Part shown: one piece after another, positions 1 through 10,640 of the stretch
Layout: the number at the start of each line of letters is the position of its first letter
Numbering within the stretch: position 1 is the stretch's first letter
Assembly (NCBI GenBank): GCA_903632075.3
Contig: CAHIKZ030004540.1
Location: 1,647,501 to 1,711,500 of the forward strand
Length of the DNA: 64,000 bases
DNA from: Acanthosepion pharaonis
Taxonomy: Eukaryota > Mollusca > Cephalopoda > Sepiida > Sepiidae
Reading direction: 5' to 3'
The notes under the pieces: model-generated
Seen by the model: the letters and a program-made list of their open reading frames with translations, nothing else
What the model was told of the DNA's origin: nothing
Database searches by the model: none
Program-made: the position numbers and the translations under genes

Positions 1-169
1 TCATGGTAATTGTTCGGATGAACTATTTGCTATGGTACCTAGACTTTATGAATTTAAGATAGAGCAAGTTCTCATCAATTTACAGTTGAATTGACAAGAT
101 GTAACTGTAAGTTCTATACTAACAGTTTCTTTTCTCGCACTTCTCGCTTGTGGAACTCTCTTCTGTTTC
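1..169 (+). mobile_element. LINE A remnant, segment 1 (3' end of RT ORF)
   Basis: The translation reads HGNCSDELFAMVPRLYEF and then, after a frameshift, KFYANSFFSRTSRLWNSL. This is the C-terminal tail typical of jockey/CR1-like non-LTR retrotransposon ORF2 proteins. The same block recurs about ten times in the window (for example near 7260, 11640, 45440, 51800). The element enters from beyond the left edge and is interrupted at 169-180 by the R1 insertion. Frameshifts show it is dead. Family assignment is from protein pattern only. Confidence 0.8.
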
Positions 170-180
170 CATGTTTTCCA

Positions 181-600
181 TCATCCTGGTTATAACAATA
201 AACTACATCCGCATCCTGAGTAAGATGACAAACTACATCCAACAGCAAGGCATCTGATCAGGAGGTTTTGAGGAGCGTGGAACCACGTCTTAATTGCTGG
301 TGTTCCCAGGTCCACCCTGACCCAGGGTGGTATCACCTAATAGGGTCCCAGCTATGGGAAAATAGTTAGACTCCAAACTGGGGTCAAAACACTATGAAAG
401 TGTAAAAATAGGTTTTAATAGGGCTTTTTTTGTAAAAAAAAAAAAAAAAATTATTACCAGCAATACATTTTTTTTAAAAAAAAATTACTAGTGAAGGAAA
501 ATTCTTACCAGAAATAGATTTTTGAAGCAAAAATATTACCAACAATAGAATTTTGACAGAATTAAATAACCCATTGAGGTTGATATGCTGTAAAACCAAA
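181..600 (+). mobile_element. R1 SINE-like retroposon, copy 1, with 12-bp target duplication
   Basis: A 420-bp block interrupts LINE A and is flanked by the exact 12-mer ccatgttttcca at 169-180 and 601-612. The LINE reading continues across the gap, so this is a clean insertion. Landmarks are 'ggaaccac', 'cccagctatggg' and 'caaaacactatgaaagt', then several 'attaccagcaata' repeats, and an A/C-rich 3' end 'taaaaccaaa'. The same sequence occurs at 14433-14850, 32935-33085 and 37010-37345, and in reverse at 56366-56480. I see no clear tRNA-like head, so the class (SINE or truncated LINE) is open. Confidence 0.75.
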
Positions 601-706
601 CCATGTTTTCCAGCCAACTTTTATCTTCAAAAATTTAATTGTAATGTCAATCATTACAATCTGCTTTGATTATTCTTCTATTGTTAATAATATTTTTCTT
701 TTTTCC
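601..706 (+). mobile_element. LINE A remnant, segment 2
   Basis: This resumes the LINE A reading after the R1 insertion ('ccagccaacttttatcttcaaaaattt', the FxxxFDLQKFKCN region of other copies). It is then interrupted by the solo LTR at 707. Confidence 0.7.
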
Positions 707-1210
707 TGTTGTATCCTTAAAGAAGGTTACAAACAGACAAAGGTGGTACTCTAGTGAAAGGAACAGCAATACGGGCATAGATGAAAGAAAGAGAGGTTTA
801 TTATAAAAGAGAATACTTGACTGAAAGACAGGGAATCAGTTAGCAGGCTAGTACTTCCTGAAGAAAGATTATTTACCTTACCTCCCCACAAGGCAGGATG
901 TGGCACAAGGCCATTTTTTAATGTGGGGGGAATTCGAGCCTGTAGGCTTTGGCCGAAATTCCCTGTAGACTCTGTATGCACGTGGTCGGGTAGCGGTCTA
1001 CCACCCCAGACGAGACTCTGCCCTTCAGCATAGTCTCGTCTGGATTCCTCTCTACCCGAAGGCAGAGAGTTCGACCAACATGGCTGGAAACGAATCTCAA
1101 ACTAATTCCCTAAGCAAGTTCACCAGGTATATCCTGTGCTTACTATATATATCTACTGATATAGTCAGTCCACATAGGCAATAGGGAGTGTGGGACATTC
1201 CATTACAACA
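707..1210 (-). mobile_element. Solo LTR of an LTR retrotransposon
   Basis: This 504-bp block has perfect 7-bp terminal inverted repeats TGTTGTA...TACAACA, the TG...CA ends expected of an LTR. On the minus strand AATAAA lies about 90 bp before the 3' end, as expected for an LTR polyadenylation signal. It splits LINE A: the LINE 3' sequence 'cacactcagtaacc' resumes at about 1222. The flanks are ttttcc on the left and ttttct on the right, an imperfect 5-6 bp target duplication. No internal retroelement sequence is adjacent, so this is a solo LTR. The superfamily cannot be told from the LTR alone. Confidence 0.75.
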
Positions 1211-1325
1211 TTTTCTTATTCTTTCACACTCAGTAACCTTTCTCTTATTTTTTTTTTAAATCATATCACCTCGCAAGCAATGCAGTAAAGCACTGCATTG
1301 ATTGGGGGTGATATAATTTAAAAGA
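1211..1325 (+). repeat. LINE A 3' tail and tail-to-tail hairpin
   Basis: The LINE A end resumes after the LTR. At 1250-1322 two inverted copies of the LINE tail ('gcttggggtgaaatgattaaa' type) face each other with a short loop, making ~30-bp arms around 'taaag'. The likely cause is two LINE ends abutting in opposite orientation. Confidence 0.6.
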
Positions 1326-1534
1326 AAAAATCATGATGAACAAGTAATACTGCTGACATTTTATTGAAGGTATCTTTTTTGGTATTTTCTAGATTGGGTT
1401 ATTAAAGGCTGATACAAAGGTTCCCAGATCTCTTATACAATATCAGGGAAATCATAGAATTGTGATTTGCTCTTATTGATTGTGTAATCAGCTAACAAAA
1501 GCATGTATTTTAGAAGCTTAAAGGAAAAATTTAG
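1326..1534. other. Unassigned AT-rich spacer
   Basis: I recognise no ORF, repeat family or RNA here. Confidence 0.5.
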
Positions 1535-1800
1535 GAGGTTTATATGGCATGTCCCTTCAGAATATGGGTGATCAAGTTTTTTTTTTTTCCCCTTGCCAAG
1601 CATCCTGCTTCCATTCCACTATCCATTCACACAAGCTGTCTTCCCCTCTCTCTTTTCTTCAGTATGCCCTGTATGTGTTAAGTTTTCCAAGCCCTCCTTC
1701 CTCATTATGTGTCCCAAGAAATTTCATCTGTCACTTTCTGATTATGAGTAGACTTCCTTGCTGCTTACTCATCCTGTCCATAGATTCTCAGTATTCTAAC
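1535..1800 (-). mobile_element. LINE B remnant (C-terminal region)
   Basis: The reverse translation matches the C-terminal segment shared by many invertebrate endonuclease-RT LINE proteins: 'KFLGHVMRKEGLENL', then a basic stretch and the GHGT/AMIANV end. A (T)n run and frameshifts break it. It starts at the plus-strand landmark 'catgtcccttcag' (about 1547). Confidence 0.65.
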
Positions 1801-2600
1801 TTCGTAAAAATAAATAAATTCAAACAGGGAATTTTAATAAAAAATGTTAATTCAGAAAGTTATTTTTTTTATAATTAAGTATGGAATATTATGTTTATTA
1901 AAAACCTAAATAGAAACCAGAATAAATTTATTTATTGTGGTGTGTATGTTAGTCAAGACACATAATGTATGAACAAGCCTTCACAATAAAGTTCTTTGTC
2001 ATCAATAAATTAAACAATCATTTGCATGTTATTATTTATTTTTTTTTTTTTGTAAAGGAATTTTAAGTCGGACACAGGGGTCACGTTTTTGCAGATGTTT
2101 GGATCTCCATTTGGTAATCAAGGCATTACCTGACCATCGCATATAAATAACAATGCCACTGTACAAGCAATCTTCATTCCAGCAGGAATGTAGTTTCAGA
2201 TGAAGAGATATTCTTTAAAAAAAGAAAAGGTGTGCATTTTCCATAGCATAGATAGATAGATAGATACATGTAAAACTCTGTACACAACTGATACATTTTT
2301 TTTCACACTGTGACAGTTGCAATTATAAGCAGGTTTAATCACGTGCAACATGTGCAGCTGACTGGATTTATGCACATGCGTGCAAACACACACATGCACA
2401 CATATATAGCCCCTGTGGTACTCACCTGTCAGTTACAATTACTTCATCAGCAGAGGTTCTATAAAGCCACTATGTACCTACAACAATACATATGCTTGCA
2501 TCTTGCTTGTAAAATACTTTCTCAAAGGTTAAGCACATAGGTACTCAAATGCATAAATAAAATATATTCTCTTTTCCAAATACTGTTTTTGCAGAACGCG
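1800..2600. other. Unassigned DNA with small microsatellites
   Basis: It contains a short (GATA)n run near 2250 and alternating purine/pyrimidine CA-rich sequence near 2375-2405. No coding signal is evident. Confidence 0.5.
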
Positions 2601-2606
2601 GCACAC

Positions 2607-2609
2607 TCT

Positions 2610-2644
<35 letters not shown>

Positions 2645-2645
2645 G
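2607..2645. repeat. (TC)n(AC)n compound microsatellite
   Basis: A (TC)n run passes directly into an (AC)n run, about 40 bp in all. It sits just upstream of the CGCG-type motif and marks the left edge of the repeat-poor tract. Confidence 0.9.
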
Positions 2646-2674
2646 GCTGGCTACCTTTTGTCATCTTTGCTTTC

Positions 2675-2688
2675 TCTCTCGCGAGAGA
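2675..2688. promoter_or_regulatory. TCTCGCGAGA palindrome, possible core-promoter element
   Basis: A 14-bp perfect palindrome contains TCTCGCGAGA, a motif known to be over-represented in animal core promoters lacking TATA boxes. It is followed by CpG- and pyrimidine-rich sequence with CCGCCGCCG near 2748, and the next 3 kb is free of recognisable transposons. Direction is inferred as rightward because the candidate exon at 5409 is on the plus strand. No experimental support is available here. Confidence 0.4.
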
Positions 2689-2689
2689 A

Positions 2690-5408
2690 CCTCTATTAGA
2701 AATTGAGTTTTCTCATCTCTGCTACATTGTCTTTGTTGTTGTCGTTGCCGCCGCCGTCTTTTTCTCTGCACTTCCTCCTCCGCTTCCATTTAAAATAATT
2801 TTCAGTTGTTAGAACAAGCTAGGAGGGGTCCAAGCAAGAAGCCAGACACATGCACGGATAGACGGACGGAATAAAACAACAGAGGAGGGTAACTTGAGGG
2901 GTAAAAAAAATAAAATAATAAAAAAAAAAAAATGTAAAGAAAGAAAAAGAAAAGGAAGCAAGCAGTGGAAACCTAAAGCTACCGATGTCCACATCTGTGA
3001 CAAACCAACGAAGCTTGCCGCCACTATTTCAGAATCGCCTCATCATTTTGAAAAATCTTTCCTTTTTTTTTTTTTCAATACTTTTTCTTTCCACTTTATC
3101 CTGCATAATATTAATTATTCGATGCAACAACTCACAAGGAAGAATGTGAATTATCGGATGCGTCTTCAGATTCAAACAGACCTTAACTTACCTTTTTATT
3201 CACTTGTCTGGTGATTTTGCCAATGCCAGAGATGGAAATGGAGAAAGAAAAATTATTTTGATATTTTTATTCAATTAATTGGAAGAAATGACAGGGAAAA
3301 GGAAAATGTTGACAATATATTCAAAGGAAAGAGATAAGATTTCTTGTAAAAATGCTTCGTTTTGTCAATACACGCGTGCAATATGTTGTTTAAATTTATT
3401 ATCATGAATTCAAGTTATGTGGAATTTAGTATCCTAATTACTTTTTTTGTGTGTGTCCGTTTAAAATTAAATTCAGGGAATTAAAAAAAAAAACAAACAA
3501 AAAATAAACAATTATGGGGTGTATGTTTTCTTTTTATTATTTTAATTTTATATTTGAAAAAGTTTTGGTAAGGTGAGTGCATCTATTTATCATAGCGTTT
3601 TTTGATTTGCATCGAGAAATTAGCACCTTTTTTTTTTTTTTTTTTTGTTAATGCCAATTCCCCACCCTGACAACCACCTGTTTTTTTTCCTTTGTTTTTA
3701 TTTTTCTCTTTGATAATTGTTTGTTAGAGAAAGGACTAAAAAAATAGCAATATATTTATACAACTTTTCCTCTTCGATTTTTTTTTATTCCCGGCTTTAA
3801 AATTACGATATTTAACAAGAAAATAATAATAATAATAATCATTTTTATTGGTGATATTCGACTCTCTTCGTCCGCGCACGTGTTTTAGTAGCAGCAGTAG
3901 TAATCTCGATTTCTTCCTAGTTGTTGATTTAAGCTTTGAATATATATATATATATATATATATATCTCCGGCTGAGAATGTACAAAGAAAAAAAAGAAAA
4001 GAATGTTATATAAATAATAAATGATTTAAAAAATATACTCGTAAAATGGGGTTTTATATATTTTCATTTGGACAAAAAAAAACGAGAGAAAAAAAAATAT
4101 TTTTTCACGTGAAAAACTGAAATTAATTTGGTTGTGTCACTGTGTGTGTGTTAATTAGTGTAATTAAAAATTGTTAGCATTCAACAACCCGTTTGAAGCG
4201 CGTGCATATTGACATGCTTTATTTTTTAATTGTATAAGAGAATTTATATATCTTTCTGGTTTAAATTAAAAATTGCTGTGTAAGAAGACGATTCCAACGA
4301 AGTTAATTTTTATAAGAATGTGCAAATTTTTCCAAACGGTTTTCTCATGACCTCGCCGTCGTAAATTAAATAATGTATATGAAGTTAAAAACGATGATGA
4401 AAATAAAAAAAAAAGAAAAAAGAGAGAGCAAACGGGAAACTAAAAATAAATAAATAAAATAAAACAGGTTCGGGATTTTATTCTATTTATGAGAAAGAGG
4501 AAACTATTGTCGTTGCATCCTCCCTTATGTGGAAACATGACTGTCCGTTTGTAACCTAAAGCTTTCTTTTCTTTTCTTTCTTTTTTTTTTTTTTTAATAC
4601 ATCACAATTGACTTTGTTATTACTTTCTTCAACTTTATTTAAAAGAAAAAAAAAGAAAAAACTGTTAAATAAAAAATAGTGAAACGCGTTGTTACCCGGG
4701 AAAAAGTAAGGAAAATTATAAAATTGCTTAAAAAAAAAAAAAAGAAAGAAAAAGTCTACCTGTGAGAGACCTGTCAATGGTGAGGATTTTAAAACGATTT
4801 TTTAAAAATAAGTTAGACATTTAATTTAACAAAAACAAAACAAAAAAAAACAAAAACTTTGACGCGTTAAAAATTCCTCAGTTGTATGCCTTATTTTTCC
4901 CCTTCCTTCATCTCCCTTCTCTAATTATTATAATAATTATTATTATTTACAATAATGACTGTGAACAGAGAAAGCAATAACTAATATTATAATATATGTT
5001 TATTTATTTGACTTAAAAAGACAAACAAAAATATTTTTATTTCAACGTGTTGAGGAATTCAGCCTTTGCTTCTTTTCGCTTTTTTCATAGTATCGTCTGG
5101 ATTCAAGTAAAGTTTTTTTTTTTTTTTTTAAATTCAATTCGGATCTGTTCTTTTAATTAAATGGAATCATTTATTTTGACAACCACACCTACAAGAAAAG
5201 CCAACTGCATGTTGCTAAAGACTCTTCTAAAATGATCGACCATTTGTTTATCACTTTTCTCTCTCCATCATGTGCTGATCACAGCGAAACTACTGATAAT
5301 GTTGTATAGTGTTACAGAAACTCACCGGGAACTTATTCCAAAGAAGGGATTTAAAACGTAACTTTTAAAAAAAAAAAAGAACAAACTTGGATTTTACCAT
5401 TTTTCACC
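2690..5408 (+). other. Repeat-poor tract, possible 5' UTR or first intron
   Basis: This is the longest stretch in the first half without LINE/SINE debris. It is AT-rich with many A and T homopolymers but carries scattered CpG motifs (for example 'tccgcgcacgtg' near 3872 and 'cctcgccgtcgt' near 4351). A small (TA)n lies at 3939-3965. The open frames in it are homopolymer-driven (Lys/Phe-rich) and I do not call them genes. A host 5' region is an inference from composition and from the exon candidate at its right end. Confidence 0.35.
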
Positions 5409-5613
5409 ATGCCTCGTCTTTCAAAAATGGGTAGCCACCCAGAAATTGATGAGGTGCAGTCATCTTCAACCAGGGCAAGCGTTTGTGGCGATTTGGTGGG
5501 GACAGCGTTCTTTTGTCGAGGGCGCTCCATGTCCGTATGTTGCGGCCCCTGCGTATTTCGGGATGGAATACTAATACCATACATACCTCCATCACACCCG
5601 CCCACATTTGCAG
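5409..5613 (+). CDS. Candidate first coding exon of an unidentified host gene (partial)
   Basis: An ATG at 5409 in good context (A at -3, CACCATGC) opens 68 codons plus one base. The frame ends at CAG|GTAATT (5613/5614), a strong 5' splice donor. The predicted start is MPRLSKMGSHPEIDEV. It is Ser/Cys-rich in the middle (residues ~18-52, including an SMSVCCGPC run) and Pro-rich at the end (IPPSHPPTF). I do not recognise the family. CpG content is clearly higher than in neighbouring DNA, which fits a host exon. 'cccacatttgcag' could instead serve as an acceptor, in which case the exon lies to the right. No partner exon is identifiable in the window. The frame remains open to 5675 through a poly(A)/poly(T) run, which is unlikely to be coding. 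Confidence 0.4.
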
Positions 5614-5619
5614 GTAATT

Positions 5620-6050
5620 TGAAAAAAAAAAAAAAAAAAACTTTTTTCGTTGTTTTTATTCTAATCACGTTTTGAGTATGTTTATATTGTCTTTGTTTTG
5701 ACCAGATTAAATGTTTCATATCTAACTATTGTCTCCAACAATGAATAAAAAAAAAAAGAAAAGAAAAAGTTGAAAAAATAAAGTCAATATATTTTACCTT
5801 ATGGACGCCTTGTCGTGCAGCACCTGTTTTAGCAAGTTAGTGTTTTAGATTCTTAAGACGAGGTTCGGCTCTGATTGCTCCACAAGGCTTTGAGACTGAT
5901 TACATACTTAGATTAGGTATTTCTTGTTTTATGAGCGACTCGTTGTGAAACGATCCAAACTGATTATTTTATGAAATTGTCGTGAATGTGATGTTCACTT
6001 GGAGGCCCCACACTTGTAATCTGGTGTCCTACTAAAAACTCTACATTTTT
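5620..6050. other. Unassigned DNA right of the candidate exon
   Basis: Moderately complex sequence with no repeat copy elsewhere in the window that I can see. It would be intron if the exon at 5409 is real. Confidence 0.35.
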
Positions 6051-6660
6051 TCTTTCTCTCAGAATGCTATTATTATCTGTGAATTGCCATGACTTCTTGG
6101 AAAAAGATAGTCAAGTAGTTTTTCCGTGGTACTGAATTCTAAACAGGCCTCTCCAAGACTGGCAGCTTTCCACTGCTAGCCAGCCAGATTTAATCCATAT
6201 TTTAATGCCACCTTTCCTCAGAATCATGGCTCTCCATATCCTTGATCATGTCTTTCAAGATCCGTTTCTTTATTAGCTTAATTGAATGATAGTATAATGC
6301 ATTCTTCATGGTTTTGAGTTCAGTACTCCTCACATATTTCTTTATTATCTGAGAATTGCCACGATTTCTTGGGAAAGATAATGGAGTGGTTTCCCATTGC
6401 CTTCTCCTGGGTTAGGAATCCAGAGAAGTCCTCACGGATTTCTTTTTTCTTTATTATCCGTGAATTCCCATGACTTCTTGAGAAAGACAGTGGTGTGGTT
6501 TCTCATTGTCTTCTCCATTCAGAACGTAAGCGATCACGGCTCTCCACAGTTCCCCCCCTTTTTTTTGTTATCTGTGAATTGCCATTCTTCTTGGAAAAAG
6601 ATAGAGACATGACTTTCAGTTGCTTTCTTCACGATTTTGAATTTGGTCTTCTCTTAGACT
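6050..6660 (-). repeat. SINE S1-tail repeats, four degenerate copies
   Basis: The block 'gtgaattgccatgacttctt' followed by 'ggaaagatagtg...ggtttcccattgcc' appears near 6076, 6351, 6457 and 6570. A reverse copy lies at about 9405-9480, inside the plus-strand S1 SINE. They look like repeated S1 3' parts mixed with short LINE B ends ('atcatggctctcc'). Confidence 0.55.
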
Positions 6661-6984
6661 GACTGCGACCTAAGGCTTAGAGAGCCTAATTTCCTCCGCT
6701 ATTTAAGTGCTAGGTAAAAAATATATGTATTCTTGTCTTTACCAAGTCCACTGTTTAATAAATAAATAAATACCAAATCTATCTGATGTTTAGAGAAAAG
6801 AGTTGAACAAACAAATCAGTCAATCATTTTCGTAGAAAAAACGGTTACCAAGCTGGTCTCACGTGCTGTTATTAACACTCTACTGGTTTCGATTCTCATT
6901 GAGTACGCCCCTACGATTTTGAAGTCGGGGACTTCTTTTTCTTCTGGTACAGGCAAATTGGAGAACCTTTGGTTGTTTTTATTC

Positions 6985-7600
6985 TGTATTTATTCTTTCA
7001 ATTACATTGCACTACATATTTATAGATCTACCATTCGTCCTTGCTTTGAATATTGAGGCCACATATGGTCTCGTGCTCTTGCTTTATATTTAGAGAGTCT
7101 CGATAATATGGTCACGTGCTCTTGCTTTATATTTAGAGAGTCTCGATAAAATACAAACAAGAATCTGCAATTTTATTAGTCCTGGTCTGGCATCTCTGCT
7201 TCAGTAATTTTCCCATCGTCGTAATGTAGCTTCCCTGTGCCTTTTCTGTATATACTTTCATTGTAATTGTTCGGATGAGCTTTTTTTCTTTGGTAATTAA
7301 ACTTTATGAATTTAAGTACTAGATTCGTGGCAAGGTCTCATACATTTACAGTTGAAATGGCTGGATGTAACCGTAAGTTCTACGCTAACAGTTTCTTTTC
7401 TCGCCTGTGGAATTCTTTCCGGATTCTTGATTTTTAGTCAACTTTGATCTTCGAAAACTGAATCTATTGTCTTGATTCCTCCTCTTTTATTGTTCTTGCT
7501 CCTTAATAATGTTTTCTTTTTCTTATTCTTACTCTGCAACCGCATATACCTTACTGGCTTTATTGTCGTGCTTGGAGTGAAATGATAAAAAAAAATGTAT
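6985..7600 (+). mobile_element. LINE A remnant with internal 43-bp tandem duplication
   Basis: It covers the RT thumb/C-terminal part: the HxSxxRPCFEYWGHIW-like segment, then IQTRICNFISPGL, then the CSDELFF and RLWNSF blocks. A segment containing 'gtgctcttgctttatattta' is duplicated in tandem at about 7066-7150. Frameshifts and the duplication make it non-functional. Confidence 0.75.
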
Positions 7601-7644
7601 ATGATCATACATAAATCATATGGTTTTAAATCTCTATAAATGTG

Positions 7645-7990
7645 TAGTGTTCATTTAGGACGTGGGCGATCGTTTTTTTTTTCTCCAGATTAGTCTTTTG
7701 TCTTTATGACTCTCCTCTTTCTGGCACTTGTTCCTCTATATTACTCACTACTTTACTTCCTTTCTCTTACCTTCTATGCAGACTTGTGTGTGTTAAATTC
7801 TCCACACCCTCTTTCTTCCCTATGTTTTGCTAATGTTTCTGTTACTTTTTTCTCATTGTTAGCATATTTCTTCATAGTTCTTTGCTATTTTAAAAAAATG
7901 TCACATCCTTCAGGACGTCAACTTTTATTACTCTCTCTCTCTCTCTCTCTCTCTCTAGTCTCTGCTTATTTTTTTATTATTATGAATGAA
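7645..7990 (-). mobile_element. LINE B remnant with (CT)n tract
   Basis: A degraded reverse copy of the LINE B C-terminal region. The landmarks (ggacgtgggcgatc, 'ttaaattctccacaccctc') align with those at 9815-10115. It ends beside a (CT)n microsatellite at 7931-7958. Confidence 0.55.
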
Positions 7991-8009
7991 TAACTATTCA
8001 CCCTTGCAA

Positions 8010-8210
8010 AAGACACGGAGGTGGTTTCACGGTTTAAAAACTGGAGTTTTCCTTCTTTAGACTGGTTATCACTCAAGGCTGGAAAACTCTGTTTACCCTT
8101 CTATTTAACCCACAGCTGATGAGAGAAGAGACAGATTCCTACCTTTCCCTTTGTGCGAAACTAAATGCAACAGACTTGACCGAAATTTGATCTAGGTCGC
8201 AAGTACTTAC
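8010..8210 (-). mobile_element. SINE S1 copy (degenerate)
   Basis: It shares 'tagactggttatcac', 'tctgtttacccttctattta' and 'cccacagctgatgag' with the S1 copies at 8430, 34195 and 42605. It reads on the minus strand, judged from the copy at 42605, whose tRNA-like head is clear. Confidence 0.6.
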
Positions 8211-8429
8211 TTTCCTTCCAAATTCTTCATTTGTCATGTGCTCTCTCTGTAGTACTCAGCATTCGTCAGTTGGTGAAACCACATCTCTCTTTTTTTCTTC
8301 ATTTGAGACTAAATTATTCATCATTCTCTGTCATATCAGAGTGTAATGAATTTTATTCACTTATGTGCCATGCTTGATGCATGCTTAGGCAATCATGTAT
8401 CTTTCGATACATGACTGACGAGGCAGATT

Positions 8430-8620
8430 TTTTCCCGTAGTAGGTTGCCATTTCTTTCTGCGGTAGACCAGTTACCATCCAAGTCTATAGAACCTGGTCT
8501 GTTTTGCTATTTACCCATAGCTGGCGGGAGGAGGAAGATGATTCATACGTTTCCCAAGGAATGTAAGTGAATGTAATGGATTCAAGTGGAATTTGAACTT
8601 GAATCCATTACTCAAACTCA
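8430..8620 (-). mobile_element. SINE S1 copy
   Basis: It carries 'gaccagttaccatccaagtc', 'tatttacccatagctggcg' and 'gaatgtaatggattcaag', colinear with 42605-42830. The minus-strand B-box region ('aagttcaaattcca') is still visible near 8588-8602. Confidence 0.65.
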
Positions 8621-8639
8621 AATTTTATTACCAATTACA

Positions 8640-9250
8640 AGACTATTTAATGAGCAGTTTGAAATGAGGCCTATATTTCACATCTGCCCTGGGTGTGTTG
8701 CTAGCTTTTTCTCAGACCTGATTCCTGGAATGAGGAATGTTATTCCTTGTAGGATTATCTCTCCCTATTAATTTGCTCACCCTCCTCTCCCAAATAAAGG
8801 TTTGCAATAAGCTATTAGCAATAATTCCTGAAGATGAAAAGATTAAGATCGAGAAGTCTTCGATTTCAGAGTCCCCCCCCCACATTGAATCTGAGCATAT
8901 GGAAGAATATATTTATTGGTTTAATGTTTCTTGTGATCAGATGTGCCTTAAGATAAATTTCCGGCACTCCTCGTGAAGATAGGATTTATTATCAACCATT
9001 TGGGAGGATGGTACCGGTGTCACTCCAATGTCCGGCAAACAACCTCTAGTACCATTTTTATTATTCAGTTCTCTGGCCACGCTCAAGTCTGGCATAAGGC
9101 CACGATTTTTATTTTGTCTCATTTCACTGGGTTTATTAATTGCATACGTTGTTTATGTGCACTGGCCACCAAAAATGGCGAATGTGTTTTTTTTGTTTTT
9201 TTTTTTTTAAGGAAAGAATATTTTCACATGACAGTTATCGACATGGAAAC
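8640..9250. other. Unassigned; possible LTR-like fragment at ~8940-9180
   Basis: A moderately GC-rich block (accggtgtcactccaatgtc, aaaaatggcgaatg) stands out from the AT-rich background and includes a minus-strand AATAAA near 9133. It could be an LTR fragment, but I find no TG...CA ends or second copy. No gene is recognised. Confidence 0.2.
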
Positions 9251-9254
9251 CAAA

Positions 9255-9500
9255 ATAGGTGATCAGAGTTTAAATCCAGGCCTACCTTGTTGCGTGTTTG
9301 CCTTTTGCATGGGAAAGGCATGAATCTACCATTTCACACCTTTACCAGCTATGGTTTAAATAGTAGACTAGTCAGTCTAGGAGAAGGACTGCTCTGAATT
9401 TAAAACAGTGGAGAACATAACGAGAAGCCACTTCACTTTCCCAAGAAATCATGGCAGTTCACAAATAATAAAATAAAAGCTATATGGTGAGGAGCCATGA
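9255..9500 (+). mobile_element. SINE S1 copy, plus orientation
   Basis: 'gagtttaaatccaggc' resembles a B-box. It is followed by 'cagctatggtttaaatagta', 'gtctaggagaaggac' and the S1 tail ('cccaagaaatcatggcagtt'), the reverse complement of the landmarks in the minus-strand copies. LINE B end-like 'gagccatgatcacc' follows. Confidence 0.6.
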
Positions 9501-9814
9501 TCACCATCGTCCAAAAGGGACACAGTTTTATGATAAAAAAAAATCCATCTCTTTAATATACCATGTGTATCACGGATTTTACAAACATGCAAAAGGCCAC
9601 ATGGGTTTGTGAGAGAGTAGAAATTTTAATACCCGTACTTCAGCAAACTGTTGCAGGTGGTAACCATGTAATTTAAAAACGTGGTTTTACAAAAATCTGA
9701 GCACCAGCTGGAGCTACTCTCCACAGCTACAGTGTTCCACTAGGTTGTCATATTGGGTTGTTAGTTGTGAATTCCTTGATTTTCCAAAACTCAACTGTAC
9801 TTCTCTTTCTTCTT

Positions 9815-10115
9815 TTTTTTATGTGTCATGTCCCTTCAGGACAGAGGCGATCATGGGTCTCTACTTCTTTCTGACCCTTGTAATTATTAATAATTTTTGT
9901 CTTTTTGTTATTTGCCCCAGACCCTGTTTCACCATCCACTTGCTCATGCCTATTAAGTATGTCACATATTGCTTTCTCCTGTCCCTCTTTCCCTCTATCC
10001 GTCCTGTGAGTATCAGATTTTCCAAGCCCTCCTTTCTCATTACGTGTCCCAGAAACTTCAGCTGCCTCCTTCTGATGTTAAGTATAAGTTTCTTCTTTGT
10101 TTCCATCTTTATTAA
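9815..10115 (-). mobile_element. LINE B remnant, well preserved C-terminus
   Basis: The minus-strand frame from 10106 reads METKKKLILNIRRRQLKFLG, then HVMRKEGLENLILTGRIEGK, then KQYVTYLIGMSKWMVKQGLG. This is the cleanest single copy of the LINE B C-terminal domain here, open for 81 codons. Such segments follow the RT in invertebrate LINEs of the RTE-like/endonuclease-RT group. There is no RT core, so it is a 5'-truncated copy. Confidence 0.8.
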
Positions 10116-10640
10116 ATTTTAAATTTCTCGACTCGTGACTTTTGGAGCTACTTAAAGTAATTTTTTTTTTTTTTTTAACATTGTCCTTTTTTTTTTAAGT
10201 CTTTTTGTCTTTTAATTTAATTACATTCTAGAGACATGTAGAAATAAATCTGATTGATTATCTTATAATAAAAACAGAAGCAGTGAATCGAGTTCAAATC
10301 CCAACCTAGTTTGTTGCATTCAATTTTACACAAAGAGAAAGATATGTCTCTGTTCTCTCCATAGTTATATATATATAAAACTGATATGTTCTGGAAAGAG
10401 ATACATTTGATCAAAGTAGCTAAGCTAACCAAGTAGTACTCGGTAACAGTAATCGACTGGTACTCATCGTAACTGCAGGTAATAGGTGTGGACTAATAGG
10501 ATAGCCAATGGGTGTTGTCATAGACTTAAACTCTGTCGTACCTACCTTGCCGTCTGTATTTATGATGGACACCAGCCAATCATATTCCAGTGAGGGGGAA
10601 CTCGGGTGTATGCATATTCCATTATATCAATATATATAAG
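10116..10640. other. Mostly unassigned, with one B-box-like tRNA motif
   Basis: 'gagttcaaatcccaacc' at about 10289-10305 resembles a pol III B-box, but I find no convincing A-box or tRNA fold. The rest, including 10440-10630, is unique in this window. Confidence 0.35.

Noticed and set aside
2894..3214. 106-codon ORF in the repeat-poor tract
   Set aside because: The N-terminal half is Lys-rich from A-runs and the rest has Phe runs from T-runs. No recognisable domain.
5351..5719. 122-codon minus-strand ORF over the candidate exon
   Set aside because: It is a shadow of the plus-strand frame, contains homopolymer-coded Phe and Lys runs and lacks splice or homology support. The plus frame has the better start context and donor.
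8940..9180. LTR or host exon
   Set aside because: GC-richer and with AATAAA, but no TG...CA ends, target duplication, second copy or clear reading frame.
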